This document shows positions 26,173-35,635 of a stretch of DNA of 64,000 nt, one piece after another (position 1 is the stretch's first letter; each line of letters starts with the position of its first letter). The position numbers were made by a program, and so were the translations under genes. The stretch comes from Thermoplasmatales archaeon. Its GTDB lineage: Archaea; Thermoplasmatota; Thermoplasmata; Thermoplasmatales; Thermoplasmataceae. The notes beneath the pieces are model-generated. The model searched no databases, was not told the DNA's origin, and was given only the letters and a program-made list of their open reading frames with translations. The stretch spans positions 372,001 through 436,000 of the forward strand of contig JAJSLM010000001.1 of the NCBI GenBank assembly GCA_026127925.1, in the 5' to 3' direction.

Positions 26173-26607
26173 ATGATAATGAAGGAAAAGACAAAGTGGT
26201 ATCTTGGAATATTCGGGTTTGTAGCTTTTGTTTGGCAATTAATTTTTTTCTTTATACTCCCTAACAATTTATTCTTCTTGCTCATAGCTGACTCACATTT
26301 TATTGGTGTTTCATTTATTATTCTATTCAATGTGGTGCTTCCGTGGATCTTTTTCAGTTTTTTGGCTTCAAGTGAATCGACCTCGTTAATAAAGAGGAGA
26401 GCCGGTTATCTCTACGTTATCGCGTTTTTGCTATTTACATTTGCAATCTATGGTGCGCTTTTACTTGTGATTCCGCGATACGGCGTTGGTCGGGCACTTT
26501 TTGCGGTCGGTGTAGCAATTCTGGATGCGGTAGTTCTTGTATTAGTAACTATTGCATCAAAATATAGGATCGTAGGAAGGCGGTCGAGAGCGGAGCTAGA
26601 GCATTAG
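26173..26607 (+). CDS. Four-helix membrane protein, unknown function
   Basis: 144 residues, four hydrophobic helices (about 10-30, 34-62, 76-98, 104-126) joined by very short loops; Lys/Arg-rich ends (MKEKTKWY at the start, RRSRAELEH at the end). No catalytic motif or family signature is seen. It lies alone between AT-rich spacers in the accessory patch after tRNA-Met. The start could be either of the first two Met codons (MIMKEK). Confidence 0.5.
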   Translation: MIMKEKTKWYLGIFGFVAFVWQLIFFFILPNNLFFLLIADSHFIGVSFIILFNVVLPWIFFSFLASSESTSLIKRRAGYLYVIAFLLFTFAIYGALLLVIPRYGVGRALFAVGVAILDAVVLVLVTIASKYRIVGRRSRAELEH

Positions 26608-26741
26608 TATTTTCCTATTTTTAACCATCGTATTATGAATAATTCGAGATGTTAGGTTTTCAACCATCAAATATTGGTCTTATTTGAGCATCAAAACATT
26701 GATAATCTATTTCAACGTAATAATACAGTTTGGTAGGTTAT

Positions 26742-27056
26742 ATGATTTCTAATCATAGCGCCTTTCGTCGAAGAGGGAATCATTTAAAGACCACTTCCTT
26801 AATTTGCTTAATTGTTACTATCGCAATTGCAGTATGCACAACTGCCTTAATAATTCAGAATAGCGTTATCAGCGACGAGATCCAGATGTTATTTATATTT
26901 GCACTAGCGATTATATACCGTAAGCACATCAAGCCCATATTACTCGTGATAATCTTCATTGTGTCTGGTGTTATAATTTATATAGGTTTCGACGCTAATT
27001 TGTTGTTTATCATTCCGTTCTTATATGATCTTGGCTTGACGTATAATCTGGATTAA
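26742..27056 (+). CDS. Small membrane protein, unknown function
   Basis: 104 residues from ATG 26742 (a TTG 12 bases earlier is less likely). A basic N-terminus (FRRRGNHLK) leads into three hydrophobic segments (about 17-38, 46-58, 66-96). No recognised domain. Together with the preceding gene it forms a run of small orphan membrane proteins of high AT content, typical of recently acquired or fast-evolving DNA. Confidence 0.42.
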   Translation: MISNHSAFRRRGNHLKTTSLICLIVTIAIAVCTTALIIQNSVISDEIQMLFIFALAIIYRKHIKPILLVIIFIVSGVIIYIGFDANLLFIIPFLYDLGLTYNLD

Positions 27057-27310
27057 TGGTCTGAGTAACCGATGACAATGTTATCCGGAAAGCACGAAAA
27101 TCTGATGGCTCGAATCATGTTCTCTCTAAAAGTCTAAAAAGCTATCGGATTAGCACTTGCGAAATGCTTCGATAAGGTCATTTTATTCCAAATCCTTTCA
27201 AGATGAAATCTTGATTCATGAAACGATGGCTATAGCGTAAGTAAGTAACACAACCACCATCTGCTTTTCCTTGCATTAACGTTATATTAGATAAATCAAT
27301 TGCTCTCGCT

Positions 27311-27652
27311 ATGAAAAAAGTTTTGTTTTTGCTAACATCTGGATCAGATTCACCAGAAAAAGCTAATTTGAGTCTAATTACGGCTGCCAGGCAGTTGAAA
27401 TCAAACCGATATGCAGACGTAAAGGTACTCTTGTATGGTCCTATGGAGAAATTTGTTACTAAGCTTGAAGGATTTGCTCTTGATTCTTTTAAGGAACTTG
27501 TAGCAGCAAATGCCATTGATTCTGCCTGCGTGGCTATTGCTAAAAACTACAACGTGAGTGACGAATTACTAAAAATTGGAATAAAATTAGAACCTTTCGG
27601 GGAACGGCTTGCTCGGTTCATAAACGAAGATTATGAAGTAATCACGTTCTAG
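27311..27652 (+). CDS. DsrE-like protein
   Basis: 113 residues with the fold pattern of DsrE/DsrF proteins: KKVLFLLTSGSDSPEKANLSLITAARQLK, a second strand DVKVLLYGPMEKFV and a terminal VITF strand. DsrE relatives shuttle sulfur as persulfides on a conserved Cys, but the only Cys here is in IDSACVAIAKNY, where the catalytic Cys of DsrE lies in some members; activity is uncertain. The MFS permease gene starts ten bases downstream and is likely co-transcribed. Confidence 0.65.
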   Translation: MKKVLFLLTSGSDSPEKANLSLITAARQLKSNRYADVKVLLYGPMEKFVTKLEGFALDSFKELVAANAIDSACVAIAKNYNVSDELLKIGIKLEPFGERLARFINEDYEVITF

Positions 27653-27661
27653 ATAATATAA

Positions 27662-28843
27662 ATGAAAGAATTAAGGGACCATTCAAAACTGTTAGTCGTA
27701 GAAGCGGCTTTCATAATTCTGGTCATGACCTTCATGATCAGGGCCAGTAACAACATGCTTATGACAACAGTGCCTCTTCTCACAAAGTATTCCTTCGGAT
27801 TCAGTGAAACGGAAGTAGGGATAATTGAGGCTTTGATGTCGGCAGCAGGTTTCTTGACCACCGCTTTTTTGAATACAAGGCTGAATCCAGGACAGAGAAG
27901 ATTCGCATTTATTACTTCGACTTTTGTGTATACGTTGATCTTGATAGGATTCTGGCTTTCGAATACTTTTTCCGTATGGATCCTTGGTGTAGCCAGTGGG
28001 GCTGTTCTGGGTATGATTATGCCAAATATCATCACCTCTGCCAGTCTTTTCAGCGACATCAGGACACGCGAAAGGATATTATCACTGTATACCGTCGCGC
28101 TTAGTGTAAGCCTCATAGCAGGTCCGGCAGTAGAATCATATATCCTGAAATTAGTTCCGCTTAAGGAAGCGTTCCTCTTATTCAGCTTATTTGGGGTTGC
28201 TGCAACAATTATTTCGCCAATGATCCGTTTTCCAAAGGAACCTATAACTGGAGAAAAAACAAAGGTCTGGTCTAATTCTGGATTCCAGGCCTCGGTATAC
28301 AATAATCTGGCGTACGGTATTCCTTTCTATGTCCTGATAACTTTCGGGGGAATTTATGAAGTAGAGCAATTTCATATTTCTCTGTCACTTGTGAGCCTAT
28401 TGTTCTCCTTATTCTTCCTTACATCTTTCCTTGGTCGACTGTACTATTCATTTAGGCCACCGAAGAGCATAAAGCAACACATGACACTTGCAGTATCCCT
28501 GACATTAATTGGCATAATTTTTATGATAGAGGCAAGGAGTCTCCCAGTATTCATGATCTCCCTGATGGTGCTTGGTGTTCCGCATGGGCTGACTTATCCA
28601 CTTTCTGTACTATCACTGAGCAGGGCATTTAAACCCCAGCAGAGAAACGTAGCTAACAGCTGGTTCTTTTCACTGAATATGCTTATAGGAATTATACTGC
28701 CTCTGGTTTCGGGCTTCTTTATAGAACGCGTAGGTTTCAAGGATTCATTTCTCGGTATCCTCGCCGTAGTTGTCATAATAATGATTCTTATGTTCGATAG
28801 TTTTAGGCGATGGAAAATATCAGATAGCCGAACTGTCAGCTAG
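27662..28843 (+). CDS. MFS permease
   Basis: 393 residues, 11-12 predicted membrane helices in two halves separated by a loop near 190-215 (FPKEPITGEKTKVW). The motif-A-like loop between helices 2 and 3 is reduced (NTRLNPGQRR) and a second (RPPKSIKQ) lies between helices 8 and 9, as in major-facilitator exporters. Substrate unknown. It converges on the small membrane protein gene on the other strand with an 8-base overlap. Confidence 0.8.
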   Translation: MKELRDHSKLLVVEAAFIILVMTFMIRASNNMLMTTVPLLTKYSFGFSETEVGIIEALMSAAGFLTTAFLNTRLNPGQRRFAFITSTFVYTLILIGFWLSNTFSVWILGVASGAVLGMIMPNIITSASLFSDIRTRERILSLYTVALSVSLIAGPAVESYILKLVPLKEAFLLFSLFGVAATIISPMIRFPKEPITGEKTKVWSNSGFQASVYNNLAYGIPFYVLITFGGIYEVEQFHISLSLVSLLFSLFFLTSFLGRLYYSFRPPKSIKQHMTLAVSLTLIGIIFMIEARSLPVFMISLMVLGVPHGLTYPLSVLSLSRAFKPQQRNVANSWFFSLNMLIGIILPLVSGFFIERVGFKDSFLGILAVVVIIMILMFDSFRRWKISDSRTVS

Positions 28844-29210
28844 CCTTTTTCTCCTCGTGTGCGAATCGTAATGTAAAAGCCGAACCAATCATTCCACCTG
28901 CCCATGATATAATGAATGAAATTATAAGGAGCATAAAAAGGAGTGGCAGAAAGCTTCCCAACCCCATGATCTGGCCAGCTAGTGACGCATATGTGAGAGA
29001 GAGCATGCCATTCCGGAAAAAAACGGAAATTAGAGTGCCTAATACGCCTCCAACTCCCAGCGAGGCTGATGTGAGCAGACCAAAATTTAGAAATAAGCCA
29101 AGTACTGCGGCAGTTACGAACTGCAGATACCAGTAACCAAATGCAGATAATGCCAGCGACAGCACGGCCTGGAGGGTTATAGCAATGCCTATCTCGTATA
29201 CTGTTTTCAA
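28836..29210 (-). CDS. Four-helix membrane protein coupled to the acylase gene
   Basis: 124 residues with four hydrophobic helices (about 6-24, 26-50, 50-70, 82-112), glycine-rich turns (SLGVGGVLGT, WAGGMIGS) and a charged cytoplasmic end (RFAHEEKKAS). It starts with a 4-base ATGA overlap at the stop of the penicillin-acylase-like gene, so it is translated with it and may hold or export the enzyme. No family name can be given. Confidence 0.6.
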   Translation of the reverse strand: MKTVYEIGIAITLQAVLSLALSAFGYWYLQFVTAAVLGLFLNFGLLTSASLGVGGVLGTLISVFFRNGMLSLTYASLAGQIMGLGSFLPLLFMLLIISFIISWAGGMIGSAFTLRFAHEEKKAS

Positions 29211-31762
29211 GGGCTCACCCCGCTTTCGTATTGGTAAAAGAATTGTTTCGGTGCGTCCTTCGGAATCAAGAGGTAATAAACGCCGTTATTCCACGGAATG
29301 AACGTATTGCTGTAATACTGGCTCAATGGATTTTCGGATATGCCACCGGGATATATTCCTACAGAGCTGGCAGGATGCGACATGTTAACTACCATTCTCC
29401 AAGAAGGGCCAAAATTAGAGATGAGGCCGTAGGCTGCATTTATGGTATTCGAATCTCCCGCAGCTGGGATTTCCTTCGTATTCATAACGGACACACCGAA
29501 AAGGCTGGAGAGATATCTTTTATGGAAATTACCCCAGGCCCATTTGGTAGAATATACTCCAGTACTCCTTGTTAGTTGGCTTATGGTCTGGTTGTAGCTC
29601 AACAGCATAACCGTAGTTGCGTTTCTGTGCTGTCCATTTAGAGGATTGTTGAACCAAGATATATTGGGAGCATTGGAAGTCCAGTTCTCCAGATCCTCAA
29701 TAAGTGGGCCATGATAAGTGGCGTCGCTGCCCATGTAAAAGGCAGTAGAGTTTAGTCCCTCAGCAAGGGTTATGCCATAGTGTTCAAGGTAAGGGCGGAA
29801 CGTATCGTTAACATAGTTTGTAAGCCAGAAGTAATATATCGTTTCTGCAGTAGAGTTTATCGATGCATCGCCGTTCCAAGTAGAGAGACTCGTGTATTCT
29901 GGAGTCCCAGAAAATCCGTACGATTTCAGTGCACTTAACAGCGGCTTCAAAAACAGATTAGTGGTGTAGTCGTGAACGGTAAGCTGAATTTTTTCCATCT
30001 TTGAAGTATCGATTCCACTAGTTGTGTTCAGAAGTTGATATATCTCGTCAGCGCGGTAGCCAGACTCATAGTCCCAGCCAAGATAGTATGAATAGTTCTC
30101 GGACACAGATACCTGATTCGCAGAAAAAACGAAGCCTCTCGCGGGGTCGTAAACGTGAGGGAGCAGGCTTGTGTTTACGAAGCCTACCCAGTTATACGAT
30201 CCATTTCCTGGTAACACCGCTCTGGGATTCCCTCTGCTGATTATTGGAACATATCCTAATGAAAATATCCCTATATTTCCCTTAGAATCTGCCACGGCCC
30301 AGTTCTGTATTCCCACCTTGAAGAATTCTGTTTCGTTCTGCTCGAATCCAATAACCGAATTTGTCCTATCGATTCTCAGGAAGAATGCTAGTTCGTCGGT
30401 GGGAATAAATCCGGTCCAATTCATTGCGATCACATTTGGCGCGTTCTCAATAACTACGCCGTTGTTCGCCAGTTTTACCATTAGTTTTGTTGGGACCGAA
30501 CCTTTAACGTTTATGGTCTCGTTGAACACCTGAAACTTTGTCCAGTGTCCATCGGACATATACTCCAGGTGATTGGAGGGGTTCACTGTTTCGTTGTAGA
30601 AATATACCTCCTGGATCTGACCATTTGTGGCACCCCATGCGACATTTGAGTTATGTCCGAGAATTATTCCTGGAAAACCGGGAAAAGAAACGCCGACGAC
30701 ATTCATTCCAGGTGAAACAAGCTGGAAACCCATCCATACAGAGGGAACTGTTGTAGTTAGATGGGGATCATTTGCCAGCAATGCCACATAGGACCCGTTA
30801 ACCTCAGTCCTTATAGCCCAGTCGTTGCTTCCAAAATCCTTAAGGCTTAAAGACAGATTCAAATCCTGTCCAGTAGCGTCTGAAATTATCTGTGAAATTT
30901 GCTGGGGGGAGTCGAATACCGTTGCCACGTTAGGGATTACGAGGCTTGCAGTCTTACTCAGGTTAACAAACGGTTTATAGAAAGATAAGTTGTTAACGTC
31001 TCCCTGCTTGGTATAAATCGATGGATTCACGCTATATGGCACAATCGGATTCTGTACTCCCGCAGGATATTCTGGATAGAGAGCTTCTATTACGCTTGTT
31101 GGCATCTGTTGCAGTGCATAATTGAAAAGTATTGGATCGAAGTTACCGTTAGAGTTTACCCAGAGGAAGTACTGCATCAAGGAAAAAAGATCGGTGAGAT
31201 TCCAGTCCGTCGGCTTGAAATCAAGCAACTTGAAAAGTATGGGATAATTTGCATAGTTCAGATTGTTAACGTAATCGTTGATTCCCTGTATAAATTCAGA
31301 GCCAGCTTTATATGTGAAACTGTTCTTACTTAAGTTAGAGACCTCTTCATGAGCAACCTGACAATCCATTAGAAGCCTGGAAAGAGTGTCCGAGGAGATA
31401 GCGGAAGGGCCAACAACAGAAGCTAGATTGCCGTTTGCCGTTCTTTCAAGAATCGTTAATTGTTCCAATCTATACTGTGCTTCCAGGTATCCCTGTTCAT
31501 AAAAAAGAGCCCACGTGTGGTTAGATGCTATGCCAGTAAATCCATCAGGTTCCCTATAAACGATAACATTAGCTGTGCTGTCGTTCTGGGTAAGATTAAA
31601 TTCGGAAACGACTGTAGAATTTTTTGGGATCGGTGGAACCCATACGCCCTGTGTAGGGTTCAAAAGTCTAGCAAGAGGAGGAAGAGGACCCAGGGGGATA
31701 TTGATGACAACCATCAAGACAATAACTATGGATACACCTGCAATTAAAGCAGATTTTTTCAT
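29207..31762 (-). CDS. Penicillin acylase (S45) family secreted amidohydrolase
   Basis: 851 residues. An N-terminal membrane anchor (about 4-24) places the rest outside the cell, where many Asn-X-Ser/Thr sites could be glycosylated. The S45 Ntn-hydrolase layout is clear: alpha part (about 55-311), then Gly311-Ser312-Asn-Asp-Trp, where autocleavage would free Ser312 as nucleophile, followed by ANDPHL (330-335) and WGATNGQIQEVYFY. Family members hydrolyse penicillin G, acyl-homoserine lactones or other amides; the natural substrate here is unknown. The cleavage spacer appears short. The gene is first of a two-gene unit. Confidence 0.86.
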   Translation of the reverse strand: MKKSALIAGVSIVIVLMVVINIPLGPLPPLARLLNPTQGVWVPPIPKNSTVVSEFNLTQNDSTANVIVYREPDGFTGIASNHTWALFYEQGYLEAQYRLEQLTILERTANGNLASVVGPSAISSDTLSRLLMDCQVAHEEVSNLSKNSFTYKAGSEFIQGINDYVNNLNYANYPILFKLLDFKPTDWNLTDLFSLMQYFLWVNSNGNFDPILFNYALQQMPTSVIEALYPEYPAGVQNPIVPYSVNPSIYTKQGDVNNLSFYKPFVNLSKTASLVIPNVATVFDSPQQISQIISDATGQDLNLSLSLKDFGSNDWAIRTEVNGSYVALLANDPHLTTTVPSVWMGFQLVSPGMNVVGVSFPGFPGIILGHNSNVAWGATNGQIQEVYFYNETVNPSNHLEYMSDGHWTKFQVFNETINVKGSVPTKLMVKLANNGVVIENAPNVIAMNWTGFIPTDELAFFLRIDRTNSVIGFEQNETEFFKVGIQNWAVADSKGNIGIFSLGYVPIISRGNPRAVLPGNGSYNWVGFVNTSLLPHVYDPARGFVFSANQVSVSENYSYYLGWDYESGYRADEIYQLLNTTSGIDTSKMEKIQLTVHDYTTNLFLKPLLSALKSYGFSGTPEYTSLSTWNGDASINSTAETIYYFWLTNYVNDTFRPYLEHYGITLAEGLNSTAFYMGSDATYHGPLIEDLENWTSNAPNISWFNNPLNGQHRNATTVMLLSYNQTISQLTRSTGVYSTKWAWGNFHKRYLSSLFGVSVMNTKEIPAAGDSNTINAAYGLISNFGPSWRMVVNMSHPASSVGIYPGGISENPLSQYYSNTFIPWNNGVYYLLIPKDAPKQFFYQYESGVSP

Positions 31763-31894
31763 GAGTGGTTATGCTAATAGCAATTTATAATTTTTTCATT
31801 AACAATTTTCTTGATGGATATTTCCTTTGGGTATCCATCGATAGAGCAAAATAATCACTGCATTAAGCCGATTATGCATCGAACTAAATTTAGA

Positions 31895-31931
31895 CAAAAC
31901 TTATTTTAATGTGGGATTATACCGCTTTATA
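31895..31931 (+). promoter_or_regulatory. TATA box deciding the start of the APC permease gene
   Basis: ACTTATTTTAAT at 31899-31910 is centred about 27 bp before ATG 31932. The frame is open to ATG 31911, but that codon abuts the TATA box, so 31932 (MTEKSETKG) is the likely start and the mRNA is leaderless. Confidence 0.5.
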
Positions 31932-33761
31932 ATGACAGAGAAAAGCGAGACGAAGGGCGAGCTTAGCAGGCATTTAACCTTCAAAGACGTCTTTTTTCTA
32001 TCGTTCGGCGGTATGTCGCCCCTTCTCAGTATACTTACATACGGGGCATTCGCGATTACGCTCGCAGGCTTTAACGCGCCGGTTGTAATGATAATCGGCA
32101 CTTTACTGGTACTGATAAACGGGCTTGTTGTTACTCAATTGTCAAAGAGATTTGCAACCTCCGGTGGCTATTACAGTTATGCATTTCAGGGCTTATCTGA
32201 AAGATTAGGATTTGATACTGGGTGGATGTACATATTTTATTCAATTCTTTATGGATTGGCCTATCTTGCTGGTTCAATCTTTATAATAGATACAGTTTTT
32301 AATATTCCACTCTTTTACACATTTCTCCTGATAATGGTGCCGTCAGTTGCTTTTCTCATAATTGGCGTGAAAGCATCATCAAAGTACGCATTATACGCGG
32401 TTATACTCGAAATAAGTCTGATGCTGGCAATTGTGGCTATATCATTTCTTGTCACCAAGGGAAAAGCGTACATACCCAATCCGATCGTTTTTCATACATC
32501 CGGAGGCGATTTCGCATTAGGGATACTATTCGCAATGGGTATACCGACCGGTTACGGAGCTATAGCTCCGCTTTCAGGGGAAATCAGAAATCCAAAAAGG
32601 ATCGTTGGCCGAAGCGTAATCACGGTCATACTTTTCGGGGGGCTTCTTGCCACTCTCATGATCTATGCCTTTGCTAACCTTGTATACCAGAATCATATTG
32701 AGATACCGGTACTGGACAAGCTTCCTATAATAAGCATACTCAAGAACAACTTCGGGGAATTTGGTATATATCTTTACTATGCCGCAGCAATAGCGACTGT
32801 CAATGATGGTATCCTGGCAGTTCTGTCTTTCGGTTCAGCTGCCTCTAGGACAATATTCAGAATGGGTTACGACAGAACATTTCCGCACGTATTTTCGCTA
32901 AATTGGAAGGATAGGCCAATCGTTGCAACAACTTTCGTTGGTGTCGTCATGGTTGCACTACCTTTATTCATGCTGAAATATATGGACGCCGAGACTATGT
33001 TTATTTTCTTGGGGACTGTGTCTGCGCTTGGAGGTCTTTTCATCCATGTGAGTTCAGATTTTTCACTTCTGCATGTGGGGATAAGAAGCGGTCGGAGGTT
33101 TATGTTGCGGGCAAAAGCCGGTATAATAAACTCTTTCAGGGCTTTCAAGGAACCCCTGTTAGCTGCGGTTGGTGCCATTATCAGTACGATCGTGCTTATC
33201 TACTCTGCAGTTTCGACGGTGACAGATTACACTACTCTTTTCCTTGCCTGGATCGTCATAGGTTTTGTCCTGTCTGAGGTAAAGAGTATATCGTCGAAAA
33301 CACATTACCGGATTGATCTTTCAGATGAAGACAAAATCGTGGTGGAAAATTTAGTATCAATGAGGGTTAAAGATGCAATCGACCCAAATCTTGGTGTGGT
33401 TGTTACCATGGGAGATACCATAAGATCTGTTATGGATAAACTGAGGAGTATGAATATTCCCAAGGCCATTGTCGTCGATCATAAAGGCGTTCCGTTAGGC
33501 ACAGTGGATATAATTGATATGTTGCTTCTCCCCAAGAGCGCATTAGAAAACAGCAGAATTTCACAAATGCCGCTTGACAAAGTTACCACAGTTGATTCAG
33601 AAGATGAAGTCACCGATGCCATGCGAATTCTAAGAGGAAGCAATATAGGGGTACTGGCTGTCATAGACTCCTTAGGGAAGTGTATCGGCACTTTAACCGA
33701 GCGACAAGTTTTGATGAAAATTGATTCTGCAGTTGATAATAAAACAGCCAAAAAGGCTTAA
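31932..33761 (+). CDS. APC-family amino-acid permease with C-terminal CBS pair
   Basis: 609 residues. The first 430 form about 12 membrane helices of the amino acid-polyamine-organocation superfamily, with the FLSFGGMSPLLSILTYGAF helix 1 and the GIPTGYGAIAPLSGEIRNPKR signature in helix 6/7 region. The last 150 residues form two CBS motifs (VKDAIDPNLGVVVTMGDTIR, then MPLDKVTTVDSEDEVTDAM) that normally bind adenine nucleotides, so transport is probably tuned by energy state. Substrate unknown. Confidence 0.85.
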   Translation: MTEKSETKGELSRHLTFKDVFFLSFGGMSPLLSILTYGAFAITLAGFNAPVVMIIGTLLVLINGLVVTQLSKRFATSGGYYSYAFQGLSERLGFDTGWMYIFYSILYGLAYLAGSIFIIDTVFNIPLFYTFLLIMVPSVAFLIIGVKASSKYALYAVILEISLMLAIVAISFLVTKGKAYIPNPIVFHTSGGDFALGILFAMGIPTGYGAIAPLSGEIRNPKRIVGRSVITVILFGGLLATLMIYAFANLVYQNHIEIPVLDKLPIISILKNNFGEFGIYLYYAAAIATVNDGILAVLSFGSAASRTIFRMGYDRTFPHVFSLNWKDRPIVATTFVGVVMVALPLFMLKYMDAETMFIFLGTVSALGGLFIHVSSDFSLLHVGIRSGRRFMLRAKAGIINSFRAFKEPLLAAVGAIISTIVLIYSAVSTVTDYTTLFLAWIVIGFVLSEVKSISSKTHYRIDLSDEDKIVVENLVSMRVKDAIDPNLGVVVTMGDTIRSVMDKLRSMNIPKAIVVDHKGVPLGTVDIIDMLLLPKSALENSRISQMPLDKVTTVDSEDEVTDAMRILRGSNIGVLAVIDSLGKCIGTLTERQVLMKIDSAVDNKTAKKA

Positions 33762-33907
33762 CTTTAAGCATGAAGATTTTCCACTCCTTATGTCTGCAGT
33801 GCAATTTAAGCTGAATGACTGATTGCCATATATTATCCCTGTCGAGGCTGAGAATAATACTGGGAAAGCATTATTAATAATGTATAAGGTATTATCTACA
33901 GGATAAA

Positions 33908-35020
33908 ATGCCGAGAACCGGTATGTCAGTACTTCCGCTTCATTATGGACATCCTCCCGAATATTTATACAAAAGGATGATAAGGTTAAGCGGATTAATT
34001 TCAGACCTCATAATAGAGAAATTTGGTTCGGAGCATCTTCTTCAAAATTTTGCCGATCCATTCTGGTTCCATTCTTTATCACTTGCAACGGGATTTGATT
34101 GGAATTCAAGCGGAACTACTACTGCAACCTTAAGCGCCCTTAAAGAGTACTATTCAAAAAAAAGTGAGAATATTGTCATAATAGGTGGAAAGGGCAGGCA
34201 AATGGGAAAAATTGCGGAGGACTTGAACTCAGCTGTAGATACAGGTTTTATAAGCGATCATAAAGCGCAGTCTCTAAGGAGAAACGCTAAAGAACTTGCA
34301 AAAGTCGATAATAATCTATTACAAGATACATATGATCTTTATCTTCAGTTCATAGTACTTGATGGAAAAGGAAAGTGGTCTCTTGTCCAACAGGGCATGA
34401 ATTCATCATTGCGGATGGCCCGCAGATATCACTGGATATACAGCACTGTATCCGAAAGACTTAATGATGGTCGTAACGGTATTTCCACAGAAAAGACTGT
34501 CGAAGACGTACTTGATCTTACTACAAAGTTGAGTGAAAGGAACAGGAGTGATATGGTTGAACTAGCGAGGGAAGGTGCGCACAAATTTTATTATGGCGTT
34601 GTAACCGATAAACAGAGGACGCTCGATAGCTTCAGCAAAGACGAACCAGTACTAAGGATGGATTACAAGATCAACTGGAAAAAGATGAGGGAACTTTATG
34701 AATATCAGCCAAAGGATTTTGACGAGCTATCGAATTTGAGCGGAATAGGAAAATCAACCATCCGAGCCTTGTCATATCTTGCAGAGGTCATATACGGTGA
34801 TCAACCGTCCTTTGTCGATCCAGTAAAATTTTCCTTTGGACTCGGTGGAAAGGACGGAGTACCAAAACCGATTAATGTTAGCGACTATGATAAAGCAATA
34901 GAGTTCTATGATGAATTATTGCACGGATCGGATCAGAGAAAGATCATACTTGATAACATTGCAAGAGGAATGGCACGTGATAGTTATATCTCAACAAGTA
35001 GTCTTCGCAATAGCACGTAG
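33908..35020 (+). CDS. DUF763 domain protein
   Basis: 370 residues. The start MPRTGMSVLPLHYGHPPEYLYKRM and the FADPFWFHSLSLATGFDWNSSGTTT block match DUF763, a family shared by archaea and some bacteria. A helix-hairpin-helix-like stretch (FDELSNLSGIGKSTIRALSYLAEVIYG, about 277-303) suggests nucleic-acid contact. The C-terminal half is charged and helical. The biochemical role of DUF763 is not established. An AT-rich promoter region precedes the ATG; the gene is monocistronic. Confidence 0.8.
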   Translation: MPRTGMSVLPLHYGHPPEYLYKRMIRLSGLISDLIIEKFGSEHLLQNFADPFWFHSLSLATGFDWNSSGTTTATLSALKEYYSKKSENIVIIGGKGRQMGKIAEDLNSAVDTGFISDHKAQSLRRNAKELAKVDNNLLQDTYDLYLQFIVLDGKGKWSLVQQGMNSSLRMARRYHWIYSTVSERLNDGRNGISTEKTVEDVLDLTTKLSERNRSDMVELAREGAHKFYYGVVTDKQRTLDSFSKDEPVLRMDYKINWKKMRELYEYQPKDFDELSNLSGIGKSTIRALSYLAEVIYGDQPSFVDPVKFSFGLGGKDGVPKPINVSDYDKAIEFYDELLHGSDQRKIILDNIARGMARDSYISTSSLRNST

Positions 35021-35635
35021 GTAAAACATAAAACTGTCCTGAATAAATAGCTATATTAGTGCAGTGAAAGATCTGAAACTTACGCCCGGATTAATAATTG
35101 TATGTGGTGCGTGAGCTCAACTGGATATGTAACAAATATAAGTTCATGCATTCCCTGAGGCGGGAGATGGAGGGGGCTTTTCAGTTCTGGCGGAGATCAT
35201 GATGAATGCAGAAAACATCTCGTATAACCGGAACGGATTCCGTGACACTGTAATTGGCCTGAAAATCCTTGCGTACAATCTCAAGGTCATAAAAACACAG
35301 ATCATGGGAAAAAGTCTGGAGAGTTAATAAAAATCGACAGTTGCTAAAAGTTGAGACACATCGAATGATTATAAACAAATCTGTTGAATAGCATTATCGT
35401 CAGGGTGAGATTACTGATCATCTGCTCAGGCATGTTCGGTTATGAAACAGCATATGTTTAGCCTTGACTCAACCATCTACTGCTGAAAACCACGCGCTTT
35501 GGCAAACGCAGAAAGATACAAACGGATGAAAAAAAGAACGATATTTAAGTTAAGAAAAATGGTTTTTGCTTTCATGTCTAATTTATCTTATAAACTATTA
35601 TATACTTTTTTAAACTTAGCTTCAAGTTATAGCAA
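35021..35635. other. Spacer with a transposase-like remnant
   Basis: No intact gene. The plus strand is open at 35142-35323 without a start codon: VHAFPEAGDGGGFSVLAEI, then NAENISYNRNGFRDTVIGLK and ILAYNLKVIKTQIMGK to TAA at 35324-35326. The closing ILAYNLKVIK helix resembles the C-terminal end of DDE transposases, so this is probably IS debris. The last 60 bases carry a TATA-like TTATATAC (about 35597-35604) for the helicase gene. Confidence 0.4.

Noticed and set aside
25906-26238. 110-codon minus-strand frame
   Set aside because: It runs antisense to a decayed plus-strand frame and into the start of a membrane protein gene; no signals support it.
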